Assembly (NCBI RefSeq): GCF_964019485.1
Contig: NZ_OZ026448.1
Location: 1,178,001 to 1,242,000 of the forward strand
DNA length: 64,000 bases
From: Spiroplasma endosymbiont of Agriotes lineatus
Lineage (GTDB): Bacteria > Bacillota_I > Bacilli_A > Mycoplasmatales > Nriv7
Direction of reading: 5' to 3'
The notes under the pieces are model-generated. The model was given only the letters and a program-made list of their open reading frames with translations, did no database searches and had not been told where the DNA came from. Positions within the stretch are counted from its first letter, which is position 1; each line of letters begins with the position of its first letter. Both the position numbers and the translations under genes were made by a program. Below, in pieces: positions 23,286 through 36,310 of the stretch.

Positions 23286-23508
23286 TATTTTTTACTCGCG
23301 TTATTTTCTTTTGAATTAGGAGCTTTAACTCATTCCTCAAAGCGAGCAATAAACACTTTTTCATCTTTTGTGAAATTACCAGTATTATTTTTAATGGCAT
23401 TTTTATATTTAATTCGCATTTTTATTTTGGCATAAATTTTATAAACAAAATATGCCAATAGAGCATTATGCAAATGATAATAAATATTATTCCAATCGCA
23501 ATATTCAT
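23285..23508 (-). pseudogene. Plectrovirus membrane protein (second gene), +2 frameshift
   Basis: The intact copies (222 bp at 35262 and 54591) read IFIIICIMLLAYFAYKIYAK. Here two extra bases near 23462 (GCTCTATTGG for GCTATTAG) shift the frame after the membrane helix. Confidence 0.6.
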
Positions 23509-23510
23509 TT

Positions 23511-23837
23511 TTAAACTCCTTTAAAATAATTATAATTTATATCTTTTTTGTTGTTTTCTTTTTCGGCAATGAAAAAACCTAATAATTCTTGTCCCTTAAT
23601 TAATTTGGTTTCTTTTTCTTTTTGATTAATCGAAATTACTTGATATTTACTATCTTTTATTATTCCAATGCAAATTGAATTTTCGTATTTTCCTTTATAA
23701 ACAAATCGCTTTGGAAACCAAATACCGATTTGTTCATTAAATCACGGAATTTTTGGTGCTTTAATAAGCATTGCGTTTTGTGTTTCTTTTAAAAGATATT
23801 TCTTAGTATTTAAGAAAATGTTTTCAATGTTTTTCAT
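23511..23837 (-). CDS. Plectrovirus conserved protein (first gene), 108 aa
   Basis: The soluble protein begins MKNIENIFLNTKKYLLKETQ, with IPWFNEQIGIWFPKRFVYKG and a C-terminal KDINYNYFKGV. It is near-identical to 34933-35259 and 54815-55141. AAGAAAGG precedes the ATG. It lies just downstream of the operator array, so it is the first gene of the viral transcript. Function unknown. Confidence 0.65.
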
Positions 23838-24480
23838 AATAAATTACCTTTCTTATGAATAAACTAAGTTATATTAACTAAGTTTTAGTTAACTTAGTTT
23901 TTTAAACACTTATATATCGCAGATTTAAGTGTTTAACAAGCTTTGTTAGTAAATTTTGTTTTTTTAATTAGATAAAGATTTTAATAATTTTAAACTTAGT
24001 ATCTCCCTATATAGAAATTTCTACACTTTAATGTCCGCATCCTGCCCTTGGAACTAATTTAATAGCGTGTATATTTTTAGGAAATTCACCCATTCATTTT
24101 TTTATTGCAAAATAAAACAAATTGCTATAGCTAATAGGATGTTATCTATTAACTGGTAAACTTCTTTTGGTTATGGCAACTACCCACAACTTATCGTGCT
24201 TTAATACATACCAACATTATTAACTCGCTTGTATTTAATTTTCAGAGAACAAATTTTTAACACCTTATAAAATAAAAAGACAATCATTGCCGACTGTCTT
24301 AATACTTATTCAAATCTTTTCCCGCCTAACAAAACTTTATGCGCCCCTTTCCGGCTCATTAATCTCAACACTTTATTAACATTTTTTTTATTAAAAATAA
24401 AATACAATTATTATTAACTATTATTATTAACTATTGAATAATATTTTTAATAAAAAAAAGTGAATTAATAAATTAAAAAA

Positions 24481-24586
24481 TCTGGCACCGTCTTATTTTT
24501 CCCGTGAAGGTATCGTCAGCGCTGGCGTGCTTAACTTCTGTGTTCGGAATGGGGACAGGTGTGGCCACGCCGCTATAGGCACCAGA
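24481..24586 (-). rRNA. rrf: 5S ribosomal RNA
   Basis: On the minus strand the 5'-TCTGGTGCCTATAGCGGCGT start, the central CCGAACACAGAAGTTAAGC and the complementary 3' end define a 106-nt 5S RNA. Last gene of the operon. Confidence 0.95.
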
Positions 24587-24589
24587 TAG

Positions 24590-24625
24590 AGAGATTGCTC
24601 TCTCAAAACTAGACATAAACATTAT
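24590..24625 (-). other. 23S-5S spacer processing hairpin
   Basis: A short AGAGAG/CTCTCT stem followed by AAAACTAGACAT is similar to the sequence ahead of the 16S-23S spacer at about 27697-27740. Probably an RNase III processing or antitermination element. Confidence 0.4.
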
Positions 24626-24661
24626 TTTAGACTTTCAACAATAGAAATTACTTTTAAAATA

Positions 24662-27580
<2,919 letters not shown>

Positions 27581-27798
27581 CTAATTTTTCTTTGTCAAAA
27601 GAAAAACCTATTGCAATTATAAAAATAAATGTTTATATCCAGTTTTCAAAGAACAATGCTCATAGAAATTACAGTTTAATTTCTCATATTGCGTTTGAGA
27701 GATAAATAATCATAATCTCTCAAAACTAAACAGAACATCCTCAACCAAAGTTATTTTTTAAAAATCTAATGTAATTAGTTTATAAATATAAACTCCAT

Positions 27799-29345
<1,547 letters not shown>

Positions 29346-29496
29346 AAGTAAAAATAAAAAAACATTTTATATTAATGTTTTCAATTTTTATTGTTTGTTT
29401 CATAACTCATCAGATTGACAGATTGTTCTGTTTAGTTTTCAAAGATCATTTTGTAATAGCAAGAGGTTTAATGACTTAATTACTAGTACATTTAGA

Positions 29497-29525
29497 ATAA
29501 TACTGAATTTGGAAATAAATGTCAA
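29497..29525 (-). promoter_or_regulatory. Consensus promoter of the rRNA operon
   Basis: On the minus strand TTGACA (complement of 29520-29525) and TATTAT (29497-29502) are exactly 17 bp apart, about 150 bp upstream of 16S. This is the closest match to a sigma-A consensus in the window. The leader repeats CTGTTTAGTTTTCAAAGA near 29430, which recurs near 27730 and is a boxA-like candidate. Confidence 0.85.
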
Positions 29526-29795
29526 CATAAATTTAAATTTTTTTAAAAATAATTTTAATTATCTTTTAAACCAATATTTAATCAATTAAACTCAATATAT
29601 ATCCTCGGGGTGTTTTAAAATCATGAGTATGTATTATCACAAATTTTAATTATTTAACGATATAAATTAAATATTTTTAAAAAATAATTTTAATTTTTTA
29701 GAAAAATCTTGATGAAATAAAAAAAATTATCAACATGATAATTTTAAAAGGAATTTTATATAAACTTATGACATTTTTCTTTAATTTTTATACAT
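29526..29795. other. A+T-rich intergenic region with nothing recognisable
   Basis: I see no reading frame, RNA or repeat that I can support here. It is bounded by the rRNA promoter and the IS3 end at 29796. Confidence 0.5.
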
Positions 29796-30465
29796 TGGAT
29801 AGGTTACGGACACATAAAGTTTTGTTAGGTAGGTAAAGATTTAAATAATTTTGAAAAAAACAATCACAATTTAATTATCATTTTATTTAAAAAATAAGTA
29901 ATAAAACAAAATATTTAACATTAACAAACAAAATCTCAATAAAAGGTTATAAAAACCAAAGAAAACGCTTATAAAAACAACATTAAAATAAGTTTTTACA
30001 ACAAAAATCATACATAAGAAATATATACTTAATTTGCATATTGAAATAATTTATAGTAAATGATTATTTTTTCTTTTTTTAAAAATACCTAAGAAAACTA
30101 AACGCAACCTAGGTACAATAAGTTGGGCCATATATTTATGTGGACTTTCAAAATAAGATAAAATTATTAAGAAAGTAGGAATATAAAAAATGGACAAAAA
30201 TTCATATACAGATGAATTTAAAAAAACAAATTGTCATGCTTTATCAAAACGAAAAAAGCATTATTGAAATTATTAATGAATATGGTATTTCAAAATCTGC
30301 TATTTATAATTGAATAAAATCATTCGATAATTCTGGTTCTTTTAAAGCAAAAGATAATCAAAGTAATGAAGAAAATGAATTAATTTACTTACGAAAAGAA
30401 TTAAAACAATTACGAATGGAAAACGATATTTTAAAGCAAGCGGCACTGATAACTTCTTGTTCATA
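29796..30465 (+). mobile_element. IS3-type element fragment (left part) carrying a MITE
   Basis: The left end TGGATAGGTTAC (29796-29807) is separated from its continuation (TAGGTACAATAAGTTGGGCC at 30110) by the MITE-like element. orfA starts at 30190 ([12 protein letters not shown]) but an extra A in an A run shifts it. The element stops at 30465, before orfB. Confidence 0.75.
29808..30109. mobile_element. MITE-like element, 302 bp, inserted in IS3
   Basis: Its ends are GGACACATAAAGTTTTGTTA and, complemented, GGTTGCGTTTAGTTTTCTTA. Flanks ATAGGTTAC and TAGGTACAA are compatible with an 8-9-bp target duplication that lost one T. The interior is over 90% alike by eye to 21627-21937. Confidence 0.75.
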
Positions 30466-30608
30466 ATTATTAACTTGCTTGTTAGTGCATTTATTAGTTT
30501 GATAATAATAAGTTGATTTTGATTATATATATAAACCGGGCCTGTCCAAAATTCTGTGTCTCGATAATTCAGAATGAATTATCGAGACACAGAATTTTGG
30601 ACAGGCCC
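30466..30608. repeat. Fold-back junctions: inverted IS3 piece and 34-bp IS256 palindrome
   Basis: 30466-30515 is the reverse complement of the IS3 orfB start (compare 32100-32145), joined to orfA of the opposite orientation. 30538-30571 and 30575-30608 are perfect 34-bp inverted copies of the IS256 left end (GGGCCTGTCCAAAATTCTGT outermost) with a 3-nt loop. Confidence 0.8.
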
Positions 30609-30875
30609 ACTAAGCAACTTTTTCATTTTTATTCTCCTTTCTATTTTGACAAAATAAAAACCAGTAATTTTTAATTAATTACTTACTGGTTTGGATATTT
30701 TTCTTATTTTTACAAGAAACTAAGTTATTTGTTTTAGTTGTTAAAAATTATTATAAATTGGACGAAAATTAAAAATTGGTTGAGGATCGCTTTCACCTGT
30801 TCTTGATATTGTTACTTTTCATTAAAAATTATTTAAATCTTTACCTACCTCTACCTAACAAAACTTTATGCGTCC
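30609..30875 (-). pseudogene. Remnant of a propeller-protein 3' end plus element end
   Basis: It is the reverse complement of 42800-43066: orphan start ATGAAAAAGTTGCTTAGT at about 30629 (minus strand) with AGAAAGGAG, hairpin AAACCAGTAA.../TTACTGGTTTT, the last codons of a propeller gene (RTGESDPQPIFNFRPI-like) and the end GGACGCATAAAGTTTTGTTA at 30875. Confidence 0.65.
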
Positions 30876-30879
30876 ATAG

Positions 30880-31659
30880 TTATGTACCAAGTCTAATGTA
30901 AAAACCTTAGAAAACAAGTATTGATTCAGATTATTCGCAACTCATAAAAATATGTACACTAACAAATGCGAAAAATTAGCTAATAGACTTGGTAAATAAC
31001 CTTTAATTTTATCTACTATTTTGATAATATTATTTCCTAGATGAAGGATAAATGTTAGATAAATACAAAGAAGAAAATGAATTTTATAGTCTAATAGGCA
31101 TAAAATATAAAACCTTCATGAAAATGGTAGAAATTTTAAAAGAAGTTGAAGCTAAACAAAAAAATTGGTGGTAGACCAAATAAATTATCAATAGAGCAAA
31201 GATTACTTATGACTTTAGAATACTAAAAAGAATATAGTACATATCGTGTTATTGCAAAAAAATATAATATTAGTCATGTTAGTTGTATTCGTAATATCTT
31301 TTGAGTTGAAAATACTTTAATAAAAAATAGTCACTTTCATTATACCTGGCAAAAAGATATTGTTGGAAAATAAGGGTACTAATAATAATTTATTAGCAAT
31401 TGATACTACAGAAATTTCAGTTGAAAGAATTAAAAAAACTAAAATTGTTATTTTCTGGCAAGAAAAGGCAACATTCATTAAAATCGCAAATAATTATTGA
31501 TTTATTTAGCAATAAAATTATTTCAGTAGATTTTTATTATTGCAGTATTCATGATTATAAGTTATCTTTAAAATCAAATACACTTATAAATTCAAAAATA
31601 GAATTAGTTGCCGATTCAGGATATCAAGGTTTACAAAATGTTCATAAAAATACATTATT
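30880..31659 (+). mobile_element. IS5-type element, truncated, with an ISLre2 fragment between two ends
   Basis: One end (TTATGTACCAAGTCTA, 30880-30895) is followed by 88 bp of the ISLre2 gene start (KTLENKYWF ... THKNMYTNKCEKLAN) and then a second end, TAGACTTGGTAAATAA at 30984. The right side of the element is cut at 31659 by an IS3 copy. Confidence 0.7.
31052..31659 (+). pseudogene. IS5-family transposase, frameshifted
   Basis: The N-terminal part is MLDKYKEENEFYSLIGIKYK then, after an indel in an A7 run, GGRPNKLSIEQRLLMTLEY (helix-turn-helix domain). After a stop the catalytic domain shows LAIDTTEISVERIKK (first aspartate), GKKRQHSLKSQIIIDLFSNK and VADSGYQG (second aspartate motif). The C-terminal glutamate region is missing. 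Confidence 0.7.
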
Positions 31660-31742
31660 TGGATAGGCTACAATAAGTTGGACCATATTTATGCGGACTT
31701 TTAAAATAAGATAAAATTATATAAGAAAGTAGGAATATAAAA

Positions 31743-32018
31743 ATGGGCAAAGGTTCATATACAGATGAATTTAAAAAACAAATTGTCATGCTTTATCAAA
31801 ACGGGAAAAGCATTATTGAAATTATTAATGAATATGGTATTTCAAAATCTGTTATTTATAATTGAATAAAATCATTCGATAATTCTGGTTCTTTTAAAGC
31901 AAAAGATAATCAAAGTAATGAAGAAAATGAATTAATTTACTTACGAAAAGAATTAAAACAATTACGAATGGAAAACGATATTTTAAAGCAAGCGGCACTG
32001 ATAATGGCCAAAAAATAA
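31743..32018 (+). CDS. IS3 orfA, intact
   Basis: The 91-residue helix-turn-helix protein starts [19 protein letters not shown], with a C-terminal coiled-coil ([19 protein letters not shown]) and ends at the A6 tract (GCC AAA AAA TAA). A -1 shift there enters the orfB frame, as in other IS3 elements. It is the only undamaged orfA of this subfamily in the window. Confidence 0.8.
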
Positions 32019-32860
32019 CAATAATTAATAACAACAAAAACAAATATTCATTGAGGAAAATATGTAAGATTTTGGATTTATCAAAATCAACGCATTTTTA
32101 TCAAACTAATAAATGCACTAACAAGCAAGTTAATAATTATGAACAAAAAAGTTATCAGCGCGTTTAATAAAAAGTCACAAAATTTATGGGGCTCGTAAAA
32201 TTAAAGCCGTTTTAATAAGAAAAGACATCATCTTATCGCGGCAAAAAATCAGATGCATTATGATCAAAAATAATTTGGTTTCTAAATACACCAAATTAAA
32301 ATATCGTAATCACAAAACAACAGCTAATAATGCCCAAATCAGTAATGTTTTAAACCGTGAATTTAACAATAAAAACCAAATAAAGCTGTTGTTAGTGATT
32401 TAACACATGTGCAAGTTGGAGGAAAATGACATTATATTTGCTTATTAATTGACTTGTTTAATCGCGAAGTAATTGGATTGAATATAATGCTGGGCCAAAC
32501 AAAACCGCTGAACTAGTTCAACAAACTTTTCATAAGAATAACACGACCATTAAAGCAAATTATTTTATTTCATGCCGATCGCGGTAATGAATTCAAAAAT
32601 AAAATCATTGATGAAATTTTAATAACCTTTAATATTAAAAGATCATTAAACAATAAAGGTTGTCCTTATGATAATGCTGTAGCCAAAACAACTTACAAAA
32701 CCTTTAAAACAGAATTTATTAAGGGTAAAAAATTTGAAAATTTAAAACAATTAAAATGCGAACTATTTGATTTTGTTAATTGATACAACAATATTCAAAT
32801 TCACGGCAACTTAAATTATTTAACACCCGTTGAATTTAGAAAATGCCAGTCTACATAAAA
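32019..32860 (+). pseudogene. IS3 orfB, multiple frameshifts
   Basis: Readable blocks include KYSLRKICKILDLSKSTHFY, YGARKIKAVLIRKDIILSRQ, DLTHVQVGGKWHYICLLIDL, FHADRGNEFKNKIIDEIL and KGCPYDNAVAKTTYKTFKTE. Indels near 32150, 32380, 32490 and 32540 separate them. Confidence 0.75.
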
Positions 32861-32912
32861 AGTGTCCTAAAAAGGGTTGCCATACCAATATTTAATTTAA
32901 CAAAGAAAAAGA

Positions 32913-33197
32913 CTATTTTTTATAAACTGAAACTTTCGCCCTCTTTTTACCATAGTGTTCATATTTAACAACACCCTTAATTAAAGAAAACAAAGTATCA
33001 TCTCCACCGCGGCCAACACTATTTCCGGGATGAATCTTAGTTCCCCGTTGACGATAAATAATTGCTCCCGTCTTAGCTAATTGTCCATCACTTAACTTAG
33101 CACCTAATCGTTTAGAATGTGATTCACGACCATTACGACTAGAACCAACACCCTTTTTAGAGGCAAAGAACTGAATATCTAACTTAAATCTCATCAT
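32913..33197 (-). CDS. rpmA: 50S ribosomal protein L27
   Basis: The 94-residue protein reads [20 protein letters not shown] then [15 protein letters not shown] and [19 protein letters not shown]. It carries the N-terminal extension ([11 protein letters not shown]) that Firmicutes-type L27 loses by cleavage before AS, which is done by the Prp protease encoded just upstream. Confidence 0.97.
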   Translation of the reverse strand: MMRFKLDIQFFASKKGVGSSRNGRESHSKRLGAKLSDGQLAKTGAIIYRQRGTKIHPGNSVGRGGDDTLFSLIKGVVKYEHYGKKRAKVSVYKK

Positions 33198-33205
33198 AAT
33201 AATTA

Positions 33206-33511
33206 TTATATCTCCTTAATTTCTATATTTTGTGGATATTGCTCAGCAATAGTTTGTAACTGATAAATCATTGTATTCAGCACAATTTGATTAATAACTT
33301 GCACTTCTAAAACCTTAATAATAATATCATCCTTAACCAAAATACTAATACTATTCTGACATTGCCGATCTAATGCATTTAAAGTTCCGAAAACAACAGC
33401 ACTAATCGCGCTACAAACAATATCTTTACCCTTTACTTTAAAACCAGAATGACCACTAACAATTACTTGATAATAATTATTTTGCTGTCTTTGAATCTGA
33501 ACTCAAACCAT
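33206..33511 (-). CDS. prp: Ribosomal-processing cysteine protease Prp
   Basis: The 101-residue protein, broken by a UGA at codon 3, starts [16 protein letters not shown] inside the 3' end of rplU (35-bp overlap). Catalytic His is in [20 protein letters not shown], and the Cys in [17 protein letters not shown], as expected for Prp (YsxB). It lies between rplU and rpmA, the conserved location. It removes the N-terminal extension of L27 before ribosome assembly. Confidence 0.9.
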
Positions 33512-33887
33512 TATTACTATCACTAATTTCTGCTGTCGGCACCGCCCTTGACTTAGTTTCAACAACTTTAGAAACCTTTTTTGCTTCATCTAATAAAATA
33601 TCAATAATTTTCACTTGTGTATATGGTTGACGATGACCATACTTAGTTTTACTATTTTTCTTTGCTTTATAGGTAAAAACCACAACCTTTTTTTCTTTAC
33701 CTTGTTTAATTATTTGACCAACAACCTTAGCGTTTGGCACGAACCTTTGGCCAACGTTACCATCAATCATTAAAACCTTATCAAACTCAACAACACCGCC
33801 GGCATTACCAACGATTTTTTCAATTCAAATTACTTGTTCCTTTTCAACACTTAGTTGCTTGCCGCCGGTTAAAATAATAGCAACCAT
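33477..33887 (-). CDS. rplU: 50S ribosomal protein L21
   Basis: The 136-residue protein starts MVAIILTGGKQLSVEKEQVI, has VGQRFVPNAKVVGQIIKQGK and FTYKAKKNSKTKYGHRQPYT (the L21 signature), and a C-terminal acidic/serine tail of about 33 residues beyond the usual length. That tail overlaps the prp start and may be lineage-specific. Confidence 0.94.
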
Positions 33888-34010
33888 ATATACATATACC
33901 CTCCTCCATCTTAGACTCGCCAATTTAGGTGAGATTAAACTACTTATAACCTATTTCGTGTAGTTGAAACCGTTTAAAGTCATCACAAACTAATATTGCA
34001 ATACTTACAA
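33888..34010 (-). promoter_or_regulatory. Promoter and structured leader of rplU-prp-rpmA
   Basis: Upstream of rplU on the minus strand are a GGAGGAGGG ribosome site and two hairpins (CTCACC/GGCGAG-type near 33915-33935; ACTAC/GTAGT near 33940-33965). The position and shape fit the L21 leader that autoregulates this operon in Firmicutes, but I cannot align it to the Rfam model. Confidence 0.45.
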
Positions 34011-34063
34011 CGTTAATAATTATAACCTAAAATAAATATTTTCGGTAGCAAAATATGAAATGA

Positions 34064-34425
34064 GGTCGCGTTTAGTTTTCTCAGGTATTGCTTTGAAGAA
34101 ATAAAACAATCAGCTAATTATATTATTTAACTACTAAACTAACCCCGCCCCTCTTGTTATTGTCATTTTTATTCATTACCATTCTATCATATTATTGAAT
34201 TTTTACACAATAAAAATTATTAATATTATTAAATTTTCACTAATATATATTAATTTATATTTTTACTTACTTAAATCTATTATATTTGTTTGTTACAGCA
34301 TTACCTTTATAATTAATTCAACTATCATCATTTTTATTATTATATTTATTTCATAATGAATTTTTATATATTTCTTTTCTGATTTCTATTTCTGAATTAA
34401 TATTTTCATTAATATAATGTAGTAC
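34064..34425 (-). pseudogene. ISLre2 right end and last ~45 codons of its transposase
   Basis: It starts at the element end GGTCGCGTTTAGTTTTCTCA and contains the gene 3' end (DDSWINYKGNAVTNKYNRFK, stop), as at 41408. It is cut at 34425 by the left end of the composite element. Confidence 0.75.
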
Positions 34426-34462
34426 AGACGCATAAAGTTTTGTTAGGCGGGAAAAGATTTGA

Positions 34463-34505
34463 ATAAGTATTAAGACAGTCGGCAATGATTGTCTTTTTAT
34501 TTTAT
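34463..34505. terminator. Terminator-like hairpin in the composite left end
   Basis: AAGACAGTC/GATTGTCTT (one G-T pair, loop GGCAAT) is followed by TTTTATTTT. Conserved in all four left ends (4844, 24276, 34470, 55585). It would block read-through into the viral operator region. Confidence 0.7.
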
Positions 34506-34559
34506 AAGGTGTTAAAAATTTGTTCTCTGAAAATTAAATACAAGCGAGTTAATAATGTT

Positions 34560-34762
34560 GGTATGTATTAAAGCACGATAAATTGTGGGTGGTTGCTATA
34601 ACCAAAAGAAGTTTACCAGTTAATAGATAACATCCTATTAGCTATAGCAATTTGTTTCGTTTTGCAATAAAAAAATGAATGGGTGGATTTCCTAAAAATA
34701 TACACGCTATTAAATTAGTTCCAAGGGCAGGATGTGGGCATTAAAGTGTAGAAATTTCTATA
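34560..34762 (+). pseudogene. Conserved remnant of a viral reading frame (Rep-like C-terminus?)
   Basis: With UGA as tryptophan one frame reads LKHDKLWVVAITKRSLPVNR, a TAA, then NLFRFAIKKWMGGFPKNIHA and IKLVPRAGCGH, stop. The same codons and the same internal TAA occur at 24040-24240 and 55330-55520. The position ahead of the virion genes is where plectroviruses carry Rep. That assignment is a guess, as only about 60 codons remain. It could also contain the replication origin. Confidence 0.4.
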
Positions 34763-34836
34763 TAAGGGTATGCTAAGTTTAAAATTATTAAAATCTTTAT
34801 CTAATTAAAAAAACAAAATTTAATAACAAAGCTTGT

Positions 34837-34920
34837 TAAACACTTAAATCTGCGATATATAAGTGTTTAAAAAACTAAGCTAACTAACTTAGTTAATATA
34901 ACTTAGTTTATTCATAAGAA
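34837..34920 (+). promoter_or_regulatory. Operator/promoter array of the viral transcript
   Basis: A hairpin (AACACTTA 34839-34846 with TAAGTGTT 34860-34867) is followed by three alternating copies of AACTAAG/CTTAGTT within 45 bp. It lies immediately before gene a. The same array is at 23845-23945 and 55150-55240, and a diverged version (TAACTTAGTTAAATAACTAA) is at 62210-62260 in the second virus. Binding sites for a repressor or activator are likely. Confidence 0.55.
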
Positions 34921-34932
34921 AGGTAATTTATT

Positions 34933-35259
34933 ATGAAAAACATTGAAAACATTTTCTTAAATACTAAAAAATATCTCTTAAAAGAAGCGCAAAACGCAAT
35001 GTTTATTAAAGCACCAAAAATTCCGTGATTTAATGAACAAATCGGTATTTGGTTTCCAAAGCGATTTGTTTATAAAGGAAAATACGAAAATTCAATTTGC
35101 ATTGGAATAATAAAAGATAGTAAATATCAAGTAATTTCGATTAATCAAAAAGAAAAAGAAACCAAATTAATTAAGGGACAAGAATTATTAGGTTTTTTCA
35201 TTGCCGAAAAAGAAAACAACAAAAAAGATATAAATTATAACTATTTTAAAGGAGTTTAA
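34933..35259 (+). CDS. Plectrovirus conserved protein a, 108 aa
   Basis: MKNIENIFLNTKKYLLKEAQ ... IPWFNEQIGIWFPKRFVYKG ... NKKDINYNYFKGV. Soluble and mixed-charge; AAGAAAGG lies 10 bp upstream. Three near-identical copies in the window. Unknown role; as first gene after the operators it may be regulatory or ssDNA-binding. Confidence 0.65.
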
Positions 35260-35261
35260 AA

Positions 35262-35483
35262 ATGAATATTGCGATTGGAATAATATTTATTATCATTTGC
35301 ATAATGCTATTAGCATATTTTGCTTATAAAATTTATGCCAAAATAAAAATTAGAATTAAATATAAAAATGCCATTAAAAATAATACTGGTAATTTTACAA
35401 AAGATGAAAAAGTGTTTATTGTCCGCTTTGAAGAATGAGTTAAAGCTCCTAATTCAAAAGAAAATAATGAGAATAAAAAATAA
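35262..35483 (+). CDS. Plectrovirus membrane protein b, 73 aa
   Basis: MNIAIGIIFIIICIMLLAYF forms one membrane helix and is followed by a basic then acidic tail with FTKDEKVFIVRFEEWVKAP (UGA tryptophan). It starts 2 bp after gene a and overlaps gene c (TAATG). The second-virus homologue is at 61244-61456. Confidence 0.65.
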
Positions 35484-35644
35484 TGTTTTGAGAAATTATT
35501 ATGGAATTCTTAAAACTGTTTATTCCGATAGAAAAAATGCCTGCACAGGTTGCGTTTATTGCCGGATTAATTATTATTATTACTTTTCTTTTCGCATTAA
35601 TTTCAATTATGTATTTACCAATAAAAATGATTTTCGGGAGATAA
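35483..35644 (+). CDS. Plectrovirus membrane protein c, 53 aa
   Basis: MFWEIIMEFLKLFIPIEKMP then a membrane helix (AFIAGLIIIITFLFALISIM). Overlaps b by one base, so probably translationally coupled. Candidate minor coat protein by size and position. Confidence 0.6.
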
Positions 35645-35647
35645 AAA

Positions 35648-35878
35648 ATGACAATAAACTTAAAAGAATTTAATTGAGAACAAATTAAACAAACTTTCTG
35701 AGATTTATTTATTCAAATTACAACTATTCCGGCCCACATTACTGGTAGTAAAGAAATTAAATTAACCGAAGCGCCACTTTGACTTTTAATAGCAAACATT
35801 GCTTTTTGACTCCTAACAGCGATTATGGTGTGATTTATTCTAATGTTACTTTGAAAAACCATATCAGTATTTAGATAG
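35648..35878 (+). CDS. Plectrovirus membrane protein d, 76 aa
   Basis: MTINLKEFNWEQIKQTFWDL with aromatic-rich N-terminus and a membrane helix (LLIANIAFWLLTAIMVWFIL). Several UGA tryptophans. Homologues are at 22903, 54196 and, in the second virus, 60466-60696. Confidence 0.65.
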
Positions 35879-35889
35879 AGGCAAAATTA

Positions 35890-36024
35890 ATGTCAAGAAG
35901 TTACATTGTGATGCATTCCCAAAGAAATTCAAAATTAATTAGGAAAAAATACAATCGTGTTAAGGTTAATCGTGGTTTTAACAAATTTAAGAAAAACTTT
36001 GAATATAAATGATGAATGTTTTAA
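35890..36024 (+). CDS. Plectrovirus small basic protein e, 44 aa
   Basis: MSRSYIVMHSQRNSKLIRKK continues with VKVNRGFNKFKKNFEYKWW. About one third Lys/Arg, no membrane segment: suited to binding the packaged single-stranded DNA, though no such activity is shown by sequence alone. Confidence 0.6.
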
Positions 36025-36043
36025 AAAGAAAGGGGGTGATTAT

Positions 36044-36286
36044 ATGTTTGGAACTTTCTTAGTTGATGCACCAGCAGTAACAAAGACAACAGCTAGTGAC
36101 GCGATGACTAAATTGTGAAACGCAATTATAACAGCGTTTACTAAAATGTGAGAAATTATTGCTGTTAATATGCCACAAGTCGGTAACTTCTTTGCTGACT
36201 ACTGAATATTCATTTTTCCATTTATTTTGGCAATATTCTTTATTTGCTTTAAAATGTTTGAAAAATTACTTGGAGCGGTCCGCTAA
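36044..36286 (+). CDS. Plectrovirus major coat protein, 80 aa
   Basis: It has the strongest ribosome site of the module (AAAGAAAGGGGGTGAT), as expected for the most abundant product. MFGTFLVDAPAVTKTTASDA is followed by an amphipathic segment and a hydrophobic helix (WIFIFPFILAIFFICF) and a short basic end (KLLGAVR), the layout of filamentous-phage coat proteins. Same size in 53788-54030; diverged version at 60199-60447. Confidence 0.75.
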
Positions 36287-36310
36287 TAAAAAAATAAAGT
36301 GAGGTGCAAG

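Larger units (their letters stand above)
22903..24346 (-). mobile_element. Truncated composite/plectrovirus fragment (left end and first four genes)
   Basis: Reading leftwards from the end GGGGCGCATAAAGTTTTGTT at 24346, this fragment has the same order as 34426-35878: terminator hairpin, Rep-like remnant (about 24040-24240), operator repeats, then four small genes. The fourth is cut by IS3 at 22903. It sits immediately downstream of the 5S rRNA gene. Confidence 0.75.
31660..32887 (+). mobile_element. IS3-type element (second subfamily), near-complete
   Basis: The ends are TGGATAGGCTACAATAAGTT and, complemented, TGGTATGGCAACCC. It truncates the IS5 element on the left and lies just downstream of rpmA. 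No convincing 3-bp duplication (ATT versus ATA). Confidence 0.8.

Noticed and set aside
33888..34010. Metabolite riboswitch upstream of rplU
   Set aside because: The context and short hairpins fit a ribosomal-protein leader better; none of the riboswitch cores I know is visible.
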